In this document: positions 11,837 to 23,877 of the stretch, piece after piece | Numbering within the stretch: the stretch's first letter is position 1 | Layout: each line of letters opens with the position of its first letter | Assembly (NCBI GenBank): GCA_001557505.1 | Contig: LSAX01000005.1 | Coordinates: 868,001-932,000, forward strand | Length of the DNA stretch: 64,000 nt | Reading direction: 5' to 3' | Source: Reticulascus tulasneorum | Taxonomy: Eukaryota > Ascomycota > Sordariomycetes > Glomerellales > Reticulascaceae | The notes under the pieces: generated by a model | What the model was told of the DNA's origin: nothing | Databases searched by the model: none | Seen by the model: only the letters and a program-made list of their open reading frames with translations | Made by a program: the position numbers and the translations under genes

Positions 11837-13653
11837 ATGTATGCCGTTTACCTGTTATTTGTCCTGGTCGCCGTGGGTCGGATTGCAGGGGTGACCGCCA
11901 TTTATCCCCGACAGGAGCTCGACCCAGTTGTGGATGGGCGGCCTGACTGCACAACTTATTCAATATCGTACCCTCTCTTTCGTGTCTACGACCCCATCTG
12001 GAAACTGCCCAATCGAACTGAAGGAGGAAGGCATGGCGACTTTTGGTTCACGGCGCATAATATGGCAACGGACGTCCAAGTCGAGTGTGAGATTAAGGAT
12101 GCCGACCTCTTCCCTGCTCAGTTTGGCGAAGGGAAAAGCCCCTGGAACAAATGTAAAGACAACTCAACCCAGTTTCGTCTAAGTCTAGAGACAAAAGAGT
12201 TTCATCTGCGGCAAAGTTGGGTCTGCGACAACTCCCCAGGGTGAGTGTTCCAACCGCCAGTCTGTCGGGGTTATGAATACATGTTTAACCAGGTATGATG
12301 TAGCATCAATTTTACTGGTTACAAGTATACGAACCTGCCGGTACCACTTGGCTGCATTGAAGATGCCGACGTGAAGGGCAATTTCACAATGTGCTTTCTG
12401 GCCAACGTAAACATCGAGCCTCTGCTAGTGTCGCCGGTGGCGATTGCGCCTGCGATGCCGTGGTTGCCATACGACACTAACTTCGGGGCCGTAACGTGCG
12501 CCGACAAGTCCGAGTACCCGGCATGGACAATCGAAGATCTGTCCTACGACCACACGGCGCCTCAGATGGACCCCGCCTCATCCACCCCTGAATACGGATT
12601 GTCCTTCAATCTGACGAACTTATCAAATGATAAGCGGCTCGCTTGTGTTATCCGTGTCGATGAAACTGCGCTAGCCAGGACCCATTCGGAACGTTGGATC
12701 AACTGTCTGGCCCCGGGGACTTCCAAACCAAATGAGATCCTGTCAACTACTGTCTTATTCAACAGCGACTATAGTCTATTAGCGGTGAATCAAACCTGGC
12801 GTTGTGAGGGCGGCGTCTTGTCCGGCAGCCGGTACGTTTGACTTTGTTCTACCATCTCGAAAATGTAACTCCAGGCTTTTAGCCTCCCAAGACCATCATA
12901 TCTCTGCCGATGTTTGTGTGCCAAGAAATTATAAGCTCGCTAACTCGGTACAATTGCTGATTATAATCTCACTTCTAGAGAAAGCTACAACGGGGTCGGC
13001 TATCTCGCACTGGGACTAGACTGCACGGCACGGGCAGGACAGGATTCATCGCTCAACAATCTTTCTTCCTCCTCGTACGCCTGCACTATGCCGACGACAA
13101 AACTCAACGGATATTACCTCGGTGACTATATTCCTCGACTGCCACACACTTCTTATGTTCGAAGCTGTACTATAAACTCTCTCAAAGTGGGCTCTCTAAC
13201 ATTGAGAGACTTCGAGATTGACCATGTGATCACTGCAAACCAACAAATGAAGGTAGCCAACTTCACAATTTTCAATCCCGGCCCGGGAGACGAATACAGT
13301 ATTCGACGCATGCCAGTACAAGATGACGGTCTGTGGCATTCCTGTGTTCGAGGACTAGATGCTCTACCATGGCAGTTGGTCTCCTGCCAGTATCTCTTGA
13401 ACGCCGCGAAGGACATTGAGTTCCAGTTCCAGTGGTACTGTGACGACAGAGATCCGGAACATGCGTAAGTCGAAGAATATCCAGTGACCGAGCTACAATC
13501 TTAACATCTTGCAGTATATTGTTCAACGCAACGGCAAGAGGGCATTTAGGAAGCCAGATGAGCTCTAGCGATGCACAGTTGAAGGTATCTTCACTGTCCT
13601 GGGAGACGACTTCGGGTCCAATGGACCGCGGCCCCCCATTGCCTTGGGTATAA
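11837..13653 (+). CDS. Secreted Cys-rich protein made of three related modules
   Basis: Four exons (11837-12240, 12304-12831, 12979-13464, 13515-13653) encode 518 aa; all three introns are phase 2. A signal peptide covers about residues 1-21, followed by a Kex2-like dibasic-type site (YPRQ). The mature part has many N-glycosylation sequons. Three modules share a pattern: a W..C about 30 residues before an aromatic Q.W.C(D/E) strand, then a Phe/Tyr-Gly-rich strand and another Cys (QSWVC, QTWRC and QWYC are the anchor points). Each intron falls a few residues after that anchor. I do not recognise the family; the beta-rich, disulphide-linked look recalls small secreted fungal effectors or AA1-like folds, but that is only an impression. 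The last short exon is the least certain part. Confidence 0.7.
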
Positions 13654-13887
13654 GGTCAATGAAGATGTCAAGAAGAAAATACAGTCAGGGGTCTACTTCA
13701 AATAACAAGATCTATCAAACGAACGAACGAATGTGAAGGGTAAAAGGAGCGTCAATAAGATGATATCTACTGGAAAACTAGTGAATGCCTCTTAAATGGC
13801 AATAGACCATCCACATGATGGCACGTCGACTGTGCACAAGCTACGGCTGGCTCGCCGTGACACCTTGCCCGCCTATGGACCGCGAGC

Positions 13888-14886
13888 TCAAGGACACTCC
13901 GGCGCTCTCATCGCTTGCAGCGTGAATTGCATCTTTGTAATGGCCGCTTGGTGATCCTTGGCTACATCCGTGCCGGTGACTCCGTCCCAAAGCGTAGTCC
14001 ATTTTGCAGTGGCATCGTCGTGGGAAATGCCGAGATCATTGGCCATCTTATCGATTGTACGGGGAACGTTGATCTCCTTCCAGGCACCAATCCAGTTGTG
14101 ATTAGTAGATCGTTTGGAATCCCAGGTGGGATCAACGCCGAGCCCCTTCTTCCAATCGACCATGCTTTCCAGGTGGCGCCACTTGTCCTGCACTCTGAAG
14201 TCGATGACAACCTCAGCCGCGGCCTGAGCATGACCATAGAAGGCGTTAAACTTCTTGACGACCTGCTTACCCCGTATGGACTTGGGGTCTTTGTCGTCGG
14301 TCACAATTTCGCCGTTCGCGAGCGCGACATCAAAATCTCTCTTCATCTGCCTTGCCCTCGGGCCGAACTTCTCTAAAGCGTCCCAGTAGTTATTGGCACC
14401 CTCATTAGGCAACAACCTGCCCTGAACATCGGTATTGCCAGTATAGCCATACTGTTTGGGAACTCGGTCGTGTTGGATCACCTCGCTCCCATCCTCATAT
14501 TGTAACGCCATGATTGAGGAGACGATGGTCTGCGGGCTACTGAGGCCCACCATCGTGCTACCCCATTTGATTTTGGCCTTATCTGGTCTGCTGTCGACCG
14601 GAGCGTCGGGTTCGCTCCCAGTCTTCGTCGGTGCCCAGATGTGGTCGAGGAACTCGGCCAGATTGCAGCGGCCCTTCTGTCCCCACATACCAGAGCGGGT
14701 GCCTCGGCAGCCGGGCGCAACCTTCCACCCATCGTACGCACCCTCGTTGAAGTGGAGGTCTTCGAGCACGTAGACGGCGTAGTACAAGGCCCGTTCGGCA
14801 GCACCTCTGATCCAGTACGCCGAAGCGGTGGAGGCGAAAATGAACTGGAGCTGGAGCACAAACGAGAAAAGCTGAAAGCCCTTCAT
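13888..14886 (-). CDS. Secreted protein of unknown function, divergent from the killer-toxin-like chitinase
   Basis: Single exon, 332 aa. The ATG at 14886 is preferred over one 47 codons upstream because it places a clean signal peptide (MKGFQLFSF...STASA) at the N-terminus. The mature protein is mixed charge with few Cys and has conserved-looking Trp-rich stretches (AYDGWKVAPGC, NHNWIGAWKEINVP, AKWTTLWDGV). No transmembrane segment. I do not recognise the family. It is transcribed away from the GH18/LysM/CBM18 gene, with 1.74 kb between the two starts, so the two may share regulation. Killer systems of the zymocin type pair a chitinase-like carrier with a separately encoded secreted cargo, so a cargo role is a testable inference, not something the sequence shows. 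Confidence 0.75.
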   Translation of the reverse strand: MKGFQLFSFVLQLQFIFASTASAYWIRGAAERALYYAVYVLEDLHFNEGAYDGWKVAPGCRGTRSGMWGQKGRCNLAEFLDHIWAPTKTGSEPDAPVDSRPDKAKIKWGSTMVGLSSPQTIVSSIMALQYEDGSEVIQHDRVPKQYGYTGNTDVQGRLLPNEGANNYWDALEKFGPRARQMKRDFDVALANGEIVTDDKDPKSIRGKQVVKKFNAFYGHAQAAAEVVIDFRVQDKWRHLESMVDWKKGLGVDPTWDSKRSTNHNWIGAWKEINVPRTIDKMANDLGISHDDATAKWTTLWDGVTGTDVAKDHQAAITKMQFTLQAMRAPECP

Positions 14887-16626
14887 CGCAAGAGCAAGAA
14901 CCGGTGCAAAGGATCGCAACGAGTGAGTGGGCGGCCTTTGACGAGCTAGGCGTGGAAAGTGTAAGGTCTTATGCCGGGGGCGATGACTTGACAAACGTAC
15001 GCTGATGGGGCCTACGAATGTCTGCAACTTGGAAAAGGAGCAGGTCTTTGACGCCGTGAGATAGTCCTATTGACCTCGGGTACGGCCAGCCATATTATCG
15101 AGCGACAGAACTGGATACGACCTGAGTATGCGGTGATTGCCATAGCGGTCGCGGCTTAGCTGACTGGCTGGCCAGGAGAGTCTGTTCGGTACGAGCAATT
15201 AAGTCCCGAACGACATGCCAAGGGTTGAGGCCATCATCAAGCATTGCAAAAGTGCCTTTGGAGGCGCAATAGCACGGCTGACATCAGTTCTGGCACGTCC
15301 GCCGTTTGGACCGGTGAGTGCCGTAAACAGGGGGGGGCCGCACCTAGGCCTTCGGTGTAATATCGGTCGATATAGCGCATAAGTCTAATGGCATATGCTG
15401 GGGTGGATGACAATTGACTTACCGGAGTTATGGGTTTGTAGCACGTGAAGGCGCGTTTCTTGGCATGAAAGATTACTCCTGTTTCGTCAAAGAAACCCTG
15501 TTTGGGAGGCAATCTGATGTTGAAAATAAACTTTCAGCCGCTCGTAAAGGGGGACGAGAAACAGCCCCTCGCCAATGGAGTTGCTTACCGGCTCGGAGCC
15601 CGCCTATCTGAATATTACCTCAGACCACACAAACTCTCTATCGTCAACTCGCCTCCGAGTAATTAAACCCACATGCATTAGGGCAAGGACGGAGTAAGAG
15701 CATGAGTTGCGACGGTTGAAGAGACATCCTGCTAAATATGGTAATCCAAAGGACTTGAATAAAACTGCTACGTAGCAACGTTGCATACTGGTCTCTAAGG
15801 TTAACAAGCTAATTAATAGAGGTTACATTATAGGCAAACTCGTCAGAGACTCCGTACGGGATGTTAACGCAAAAAGCCAAAATAACGAGCTTGACTACTG
15901 GGAATCGAGACACAGCTGTCGTAGCGGTGCTACAATGGCCTTCTGTGGAATAATTCTATGTATCTAGTTCTAGTTGGGGAAAGTTAGTATGAAGACGTGT
16001 TTTTGGTGCAGTACTTGCAGAACTCGCTTGATTTCTGCCTAATAACTCGAGTGGGTGGGGCCGCGCCGTCAGAAAAAAGCATCTATTGTTGTCGGATTAA
16101 TGTGATTTTAGTGCTTATGTCAGAACTGAATGCCATTGTGGAATGCGGACAGCCGCCTGCCAAGAGAACCTAGAATCTCACAGGAAATTAAAAGCATCAG
16201 CTGGGGTGATGGATTACGAGCATGGCCCTCGGCCGCCGGACCGGAGTGGATCTGGAAACGTCCTTGCTGGTAACCCCGGGAGGGATGGCAACGGTGTGGT
16301 GTAGTAAGCCTCGTGAACGCTGCCTCCTTTCCCATGCACTCCCTGACCCCTGAGGACAGATACATTTTCGTGACGGTCAAAGCCAGCAGTCGAGTGTTCT
16401 CTTTGAAATCATGAATAGCAAATCTGCTTGTTAGTTTATTTCAAGACGGGTCGCATTGTGCAATTACAACAGCATCGGCCCACCAAGTCCTCGACTATCT
16501 GGTCTGCTCCTCGACTGTGTCTCTTCTCTACCCTCTTCTCGTTCAAGTTGCCTGGTCCACCAAATAGCCTTGCTTGCGTCTATTAGTCCTTGACGGTCTC
16601 TTTGCGCACCTCTCCCTATCCTTAGC
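14887..16626. promoter_or_regulatory. Divergent intergenic region between secreted protein and chitinase
   Basis: This 1.74-kb gap lies between two divergent starts. ORFs inside lack domains. A CT-rich stretch at 16500-16626 suggests the chitinase 5' UTR. No specific operator was identified. Confidence 0.4.
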
Positions 16627-19600
16627 ATGCGCCCCCTTAGGCTTGAAGGCCTACGGGCAGCCACCACCGTCGCAGTATGGACTAGCTGCCTTGCACTACG
16701 CTGCGCTGCGCAGGGCACGGATGCAGCTCTAGAAGAGTCTCTAGAAGGTGTTGAGGATTTCAATAACTACTACGCCGATCTTCATCCATGCCCTGTTGCC
16801 TGCGAAAACCAGTCGCCATCCAATTGGACTGTTTACACGTCCTACAACCGCCTCCAACAATGCGACGAGCCACTCTTGTTTGATTTTGCGCTGTATAATC
16901 CGGTAGCGGATCCGGACACTCCGACCAAGCTTCGTGTCTGCACGGCTGGAAATGCTGATTCAACCGCCAATGCTCTGTTCAATGGGACAAATCCTGCCAT
17001 CATCCAACGTGATGACACCGACTCGGCCTGCAACGCTGCGAGAGCTGCCGTGCAGGGCAGCGCCACGTTTGAGCTCACACAAAGCGGTGTGGAGCCGGAA
17101 GAGGAGAAGAGGAGCGCCGTCACCAAGGCAATCGAAAATCTCCAAGCCCATTTCGAGGCGGAAAATACCGCTTGCTCCGAGACTGTCATGTTTGGATATT
17201 ACCAAGGCGTTATAACCGGCATCTACGTCGGACAATCCTTCGGTAGAGCCACAGTCCCGTCCGCGGCAAAGGGTTTGCTCGAACATATCGGCTCTGCTGG
17301 CGGGCTGGCAGCAACTTCGGCGGCCCAACTCTGCGGAAATGGTCGCAATGCCCATCATGTCCTCGGACTTGTTGTCAACACCGCCGGCAATATCACAGCC
17401 GTTCAAAACGCTGTTAAGGGCTGGAATGAGGCCAAATGCGTGACGAAATTCGAGTCCAAGGCAGAGCTCAAGGACGTGAAGGTCTGGGAAGATAGGACTG
17501 ACCTGGATCCCTTCCCGGGCGAGCCCTCTGGCAACACTACCACATCCAACTCCACCATACGCACAGGGAAGTCCGAATTGCACGCTCGCCAGTCTGGAAC
17601 TTGTCGAACAACTAAAGTCGTCTCTGGTGATAGCTGCAGTTCCTTGGCAGCAAGATGTGGTATTTCCGCCGCCGACTTCACCAAGTACAACCCAAGCCCC
17701 AGCCTTTGTTCTTCTCTTGTGCCCGGCCAGATGGTGTGCTGCAGCTCAGGCTCCCTGCCCGACATCAGACCCCAGCCTAACGCAGATGGTACCTGTGCCA
17801 CCCATCTGGTGGTAAATGAGGATTCTTGCTTCGGCCTCGCGGCATCCAACGGCCTCACGCCCAATGATATTGACAGATTTAACAATGGTACCACCTGGGG
17901 TTGGTACGGTTGCAACAGGCTGCTGACGGGTATGTACGTCTGCCTTTCCACGGGAAAACCCCCAATGCCATATCCAATTTCCAATGCCGTGTGCGGTCCC
18001 TTGAAACCTGGGTCGAAGCCGCCGACGGGCAGCCAGCAATTAAAAGACCTCAATCCCTGTCCCTTGAACGCCTGCTGCAACGTATGGGGACAGTGCGGTA
18101 CGTTGACTCTACTAAATTTTGCTTGTTAAAATGCTGTTCCGCCACTGACTAACTATACCCCAGGCATCAGCGGAGACTTCTGCACGGAGGAAAAGAGCGC
18201 CTCCGGCAATCCAGGCACTTCCGGACGCCAGGACGGCTGTGTATCTAGCTGCGGCGTGGATATCAGGAACGGAGGCTCTGCACCAGCATCGTTCGGACGC
18301 ATCGGATACTATGAGACATGGAACTTCCACCGGCAGTGCCTCTACCAGCACGTCGAAAATTCCAATACGGACGGCACTTATACTATTATCCACTGGGCAT
18401 TTGCAGAGGTTAATCCTTCTGATTGGACCGTTAAGATTGTGGATGACTTCCAACAGTGGGAAAAGTTTAAGAAGATCTCGGCCAAGAAAGTTATCTCTTT
18501 TGGTGGCTGGGGATATTCGACTGAACCTGGAACATATGATATACTGCGACAGGGCATGAGCCCAGCGAACAGAGATAGATTCGCGTCGAATATTGCAGCG
18601 TTTTTGAACAGGGAGGGACTTGACGGTGTAGACTTGGACTGGGAATATCCTGGTGTGAGTATTATATTCCGTGGAATCCTAGCTCTGTGGTTGTGGTCAA
18701 ACTGACGCGAGTGGTCACTGCAAAGGCTATCGACATACCTGGAACACCGCCAGGTCAAGTTGCGGATGGCCCCAACTACCTCAAGTTCCTGACCACCATG
18801 AAGTCGAAGCTATCCCCAGGGCAGACAATCTCTATTGCTGCCCCAGCCAGCTTCTGGTACCTCAAGTCTTTCCCAATTCAAAAAATGGCAGAGCAGTTAG
18901 ACTACATTGTCTATATGACTTATGACCTACATGGTGAGTTCAGCGCAAATGGAACGCCGCAACTTCCCGCCTGACTGACACTTTTAAGGACAATGGGATG
19001 CTGGGAACCGGTATGCGGTCGACGGCTGCCCAACAGGAAACTGTGTGAGAAGTCACGGTATGAACCCTTTATGCTTGGCCCCTTTCTCGGTTATACACAG
19101 CTTGTGCTCACATTAGTCATCTCGCTAGTCAATCTGACCGAGACTGGATATGCTCTAGCCATGAGTAAGTGGTCTGCGATGCCCAACATGTGCACCATGC
19201 TTGATTTGCTAACCATCTGCTATGTTTCTAGTCACAAAAGCAGGTGTTCCAACTAACAAGATATATGTCGGCGAGTCCAGTTACGGACGCAGCTTCAAGC
19301 TGGAGCAGGCAGGGTGCAAGGGCTCGATGTGCAAATTCCTAGGCGGCTGGCTTGACTCTCCAGCGGCAGTCGGCCGCTGCACTCAGGAGCCCGGCTACAT
19401 TTCGAATGCCGAAATCGACGAGATAATTGCCTCCTATGATCCTGATCCGGAGGTCGGCACCATCCAAGTTGAGACGTGGCATGACGGTGATTCCAACTCG
19501 GACATGATGATATATGACGGTTAGTCTCGCCTCTTTCTTGCGACATATACTTTTCGCTTTTTACTGACATGATCTCCTGCCAGGAACGGAGTGGGTTGCT

Positions 19601-21264
19601 TATATGACAGATGCGACGAAGAACACCCGCCGTGATCTATGGAAGGGCCACAATTTTGCTGGCACCATCGACTGGGGTGAGTGAACCTTGGGCGTCCTCA
19701 GTTTTCTGCTTTCGTTGCAACATGGGTTTGTGAGGCTTCTGCTAGTTCAGACTCACACTCTTTTGACCTTTCTCTTCACTTTGTCCACTTTGTATCAAAG
19801 AACCTGTTCCTTACAACTGCTAACATTTTATGTCAAGCCGTTGATCTCCAATCATTTACTGTGGACGAAAGCACACCAATATCCGGCAACCTGCCAGACG
19901 ATACCGAACCGTACCCGCCGCATCTAGCGGCATGCACAGGCTCTTACAGCACCCTTGAGCAGGTTCGAGACGCTGGCGACATCCCGTCACATTGCGTCGC
20001 CGTCTATATGGCCGAGATCCTTGCCAACACCCTCAAAAATTCCATGGCCACCTACGATCAGCTAGTGGCCGACGGATATGACAAGAAATTCAACACGTAC
20101 GCCGACGCCGTCGCCAAAGGTGGGAAGAAAGCGGTCCGGGACTGGATGTATAAGAACGGCAACACATACTTCACCTGCGACGTGCTAGAGCCCATTGACT
20201 GCTGCGACTTCTGCTACGCACACGCCACACGCGTGGACCAGTGCAAGTTTTGCGACAATAAGTACTGCAATGGATGGTCAACCATCTGTGACGGGCCGGA
20301 GGTTATTTGTGAGCCTCCCAGCACGGGGTACTTCACGGTCTCGGATGGCTGCCCGCCAGACTTCTCCAAGCGTGCTGGGTCGGAACCGCCAGGAGGCTAC
20401 TACCAGACTATTTACTGGAACCGATTTCGTCCAGGGAAGGAGGCAGCATTCTGGGAAGATTTATATATGGCAGTTGGTATCGATAAGGACAATATCCAGT
20501 TCGAAGATGTCCAGTTTTACGACTTCTGCTCGCCTACAACCACCCCGGAGGATTGCAAAAAGATGGGCTGGGACTTTGGCTTTCCCGTCCCGCACGGCTA
20601 CGACAGAGAGGACGTCATCAACCCTAAAGATCTCGTCGGAAACGCATATAACAACCTCAAAGACATCGTCAAGGATTTGCCTACCGCCGTTAGCCAGCTG
20701 AGGTCCCAATCGTACTCAGGGTTCGGGCCCGACCTCGTGGATGCCCTTGCGCTGCCGGTCTTTATGATCGAAGAGGCCGTCAACAATATTAAGTTCATCT
20801 CGGATACCATTGACGAAATGGAGGAGGAGAAGCGGAAGGGCATCATCCTCGCCTTCCTGTCCGCCCTTCTCTTCTTCGTGCCTATTGTTGGGCAGGTGGC
20901 TAGTACAGTCGCCTCTCTCGCAACGATCGGCCGTATCATCGCCATCCTGGGCACCGTTGGCCAAGTAGCGGTAGACATATACGGTGTTGTAGACTCAAAA
21001 GGTAACGACCCGCTGGCCATATTCAGCGTCGTGCTCGCGCCGCTCGCTATCTTCGACATCGTGAAGATCGCTAGTACCGCATCGCGGGCGAGGGGCATGA
21101 GCAGCGCCGACATCGGGAAGCTCGGCAAAAACGTCTTGGGCAAGATGGACGTCGTCCGAAAAACCAACAGCGTGTGCAGCCTGAGGAAGAGGAATGTGTT
21201 CCCCGACGGGGCACTTCCGATGAGCAGCTTGAATGCCATCCCGGTTATGTCACAGGACTTCTAA
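16627..21264 (+). CDS. Killer-toxin-like chitinase (LysM-LysM-CBM18-GH18, subgroup C)
   Basis: Eight exons: 16627-18097, 18164-18654, 18726-18933, 18989-19057, 19129-19164, 19232-19519, 19584-19676, 19838-21264; 1360 aa. Order: signal peptide (1-28), a Cys-containing N-terminal region, LysM (about 325-375), LysM (388-438), hevein-type CBM18 (about 478-515, CPLNACC..WGQCG), GH18 barrel (about 535-892) and a 470-aa C-terminal region. The GH18 catalytic motif is intact (DGVDLDWE, catalytic Glu about residue 651). The C-terminal part holds Cys clusters and a long hydrophobic helical stretch (about 1219-1300, LLFFVPIVGQVASTV...). This architecture matches subgroup-C killer-toxin-like chitinases, related to the alpha/beta precursor of Kluyveromyces zymocin. 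Expected role: binding and cleaving cell-wall chitin, perhaps helping a partner enter rival fungi. Intron 7 (161 nt) is long, but the frame agrees on both sides. Confidence 0.9.
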
Positions 21265-22065
21265 GACAGAAGACGGGAATAAGATGAAAAGAGCGGACTT
21301 TGGAAGGTTGAGTGCAACTGAGTGGGCGTAGCTTAGAAAGAAATCACACATCCAAACTACTAGGCGCGGTTTGGAAAGGAGGGATGCAAGCACATGTCGC
21401 GGTATCTTGTCGTTCGCTTTGATTTCTTAACTGCGGCTTGGATCTGTGGAGCTAAGGCTATAACTTCCGCTGGTTTTATCATAGCATTTGTCTGTGGCTA
21501 TCAAGTTGGGATGTTTCACAGAACACCTACCCCGTGGAGGCTCGAAGTCTTCCTGCTAATACGCCAGAGGTATCAAATCATTATCATATTAAAGAAGACT
21601 TTCAATACGAGGTGGCGACCAAGAAATGTACAAGCTAAACTCGCTGAGACGAGCGATGTCCTGTGTCCTCGTAGATTCAAATCCAGGTTTATGATAGGGG
21701 ATGACAGGGCAACCTTTGCAGAGGCAACCGCCCGCTATGGGGTCTCTGGAAGGTCAGACAGAGTCCTGTAAAAAGACGCCGAAGTTTAGCCAAGGCGAAA
21801 GATGACACCTAGCTATAGGTGGTAAGAAGTTAGGGAGTCTGACATTTAACCAAGACCACAAATCTCGTGGGTCAGCATCCGAGAGCTTTGCTCCTTCGTT
21901 CAAAAATAGACAATTTCCGTTTACAATCTCGCAGACAATTTGCAAGTCCGGCTCCGCTGGACAACCGGGCTGCATACTTTACTTCGGTGGAACGGATACC
22001 ACGAGCACCGAGTCAGACACGACTAGCACTTCCAGGGTGTGGTTGCGTCTGGCTCTTTCGCTACC
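21265..22065. other. Intergenic
   Basis: No gene recognised. An ORF at 21394-21771 (125 codons) has no domain and is probably chance. Confidence 0.4.
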
Positions 22066-23877
22066 ATGAGCCCCGAGTTATCGCCATTGGAACTGCTCGT
22101 GCCCGAGCTTATGGATGAGATTCTAATTCACCTATCTTTGGAAGCCCAAGCCCGTCTTGGCAGGTGTAGCAAGAGTCTCTGGGAGCGCCTGCGATCCATT
22201 CTCTACGAGTCTGCGCATAACCGCAACCGAGCGATGAAATGGGCGTGTGAGCGGGGAGTGATTGGTACCATCCGTCTCGCCATCTCCTACGACGCATCGG
22301 AAAGCATCCTTCACCTGCCCAGAGCACGCGCATACCCACCTCGCTCCTCGCCAAATGATTCTTCTTCAGGCCTAGTAAAGACTCTTACGCTGCACCTGGC
22401 CGCCAAAAACCATCAGATAGATACCTTCCGTTATCTGATCGAGCTCGGTGCTAGAGTGGATGATCAAGGCATCGATCCGTGCACCTCGCGCGCTCTCTTG
22501 CAGTGCCTCTGCGAGCCCGTCAATATCGAACTTTTAGACCCATTCCTCAAAGCAGGACTTGCTTCTCAGCTTACTCAGAAGTTGCGTGACGAGGCGTTGC
22601 TGTCAGTCATCGCAACTGGCGGCCAGACGACCGACTTGTACTTTTCGCGCATACTGCTTGAAAGCGGCGCGAGTCCCAACTACGTACGAAGTAGCCGTCG
22701 GAAGGCTGGCTCCCTTTCACCTCTGTCGGCGGCACTCATGTCACACCGGCTGGATCTCTTCACGCTTTTACTTGAGAAGGGTGCAGATATCAAAGGTGTC
22801 GCAGATTTGTATCCGCTTGCATTACCCACAACTCCCTTCCACGTGCCTTTGTGTGCTGCCGTACATACCATGAGGGAAGATGGGACGGGCCTGGTTCGGA
22901 TGTGCCTGGATCATGGAGCGAACATCAATGTCCGCGTGCCTATTCTTCAAGGCAGGGAACGTCGTGCCGTGTCCTTCACAACCCCGTTGCTGGTGTATTT
23001 AGACTCAGTCCCCAACTGGAACGACGCCGAGGCTGCTCCTGTGGCTGTAGAGAGGCTACAATATCTTCTTAATAATGGATGGGCACCTGAAAGTCACACA
23101 GGGACTTCGGAGGCTCAGATACAGCGTCAGGGGCGCTATCGATATGAACCCGCTCCATCACCAGTAAAACTACTTCTCGATCGATGGAGCATCGACTACC
23201 TGGCTAACAGCGACTTCCTTGCTGCTATAAAACTCCTGATCCTCCATAGAGCCCTTGAAACGAATACAGGCAAACTCCTTGCGCAATACGATTATCCGAC
23301 AATACACGTCGATCTCATCCTGCAAGCCTGGCAGGACATCCTAACCACTATACTATCCAATCCAGCCTACCACCAGGATCTCAACCAATTTCTCTTCAGT
23401 TACATTATCGCAAGAGGCACCTTGTCATTTCTAGATGCGCGGGATGATCACGACCTGACCGCAAAAGATATGGACTCCATCAAGGCAAGGCAGCTCCTGG
23501 CTCGTACAACAATAACCCGCCTCGTTGACTTTGGAGCCGACATTAACACCAGAGCGACACTAGGCGGCCCAACAATACTGCACACTCTATGTTGGCACTA
23601 CGGTAAAGTTGAGAACCGGGAACGGGGACTTCAGTGGTCTGGCGACTGGTATGACAAGATACTCACCTATGGGAGGGCCGAATTCATGCGGTTCCTGGTC
23701 GAGAATTGCAAGGCCAACACGAGGGAAAAGTGGCAAGGTAGGACCGCGGCGGAGATACTGAGGGCGGAGTTGCCCATGCTCCACCAAAGGGAGAGGGACA
23801 TCGCTGAAGAGGTGATGGGATTTTTGGAAGGCGGCCGCCGCACTGGTGGTTGCAAGGAGGGGGGGGAGGGGAGATGA
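22066..23877 (+). CDS. F-box-like / ankyrin-repeat protein
   Basis: Single exon, 603 aa. The ATG at 22066 is followed at once by an F-box-like segment (LLVPELMDEILIHLSLEAQARLGRCSK, split here for length: LLVPELMDEILIHL then ARLGRCSK). Ankyrin repeats follow: LTLHLAAKNHQIDTFRYLIE, FSRILLESGASPNYV, SPLSAALMSHRLDLFTLLLE, PLCAAVHTMREDGTGLV, and a late pair near residues 485-600 ending in AEFMRFLVENCKA. The architecture is common in filamentous ascomycetes, where such proteins are presumed ubiquitin-ligase adaptors or recognition proteins. It lies between the chitinase and the LysM gene, in the same direction, but has no signal peptide, so it acts inside the cell. Confidence 0.85.
   Translation: MSPELSPLELLVPELMDEILIHLSLEAQARLGRCSKSLWERLRSILYESAHNRNRAMKWACERGVIGTIRLAISYDASESILHLPRARAYPPRSSPNDSSSGLVKTLTLHLAAKNHQIDTFRYLIELGARVDDQGIDPCTSRALLQCLCEPVNIELLDPFLKAGLASQLTQKLRDEALLSVIATGGQTTDLYFSRILLESGASPNYVRSSRRKAGSLSPLSAALMSHRLDLFTLLLEKGADIKGVADLYPLALPTTPFHVPLCAAVHTMREDGTGLVRMCLDHGANINVRVPILQGRERRAVSFTTPLLVYLDSVPNWNDAEAAPVAVERLQYLLNNGWAPESHTGTSEAQIQRQGRYRYEPAPSPVKLLLDRWSIDYLANSDFLAAIKLLILHRALETNTGKLLAQYDYPTIHVDLILQAWQDILTTILSNPAYHQDLNQFLFSYIIARGTLSFLDARDDHDLTAKDMDSIKARQLLARTTITRLVDFGADINTRATLGGPTILHTLCWHYGKVENRERGLQWSGDWYDKILTYGRAEFMRFLVENCKANTREKWQGRTAAEILRAELPMLHQRERDIAEEVMGFLEGGRRTGGCKEGGEGR

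Noticed and set aside
14887..15027. 47-codon N-terminal extension of the 332-aa secreted protein
   Set aside because: The extension is basic and lacks signal features, while the internal ATG at 14886 begins a clean signal peptide.
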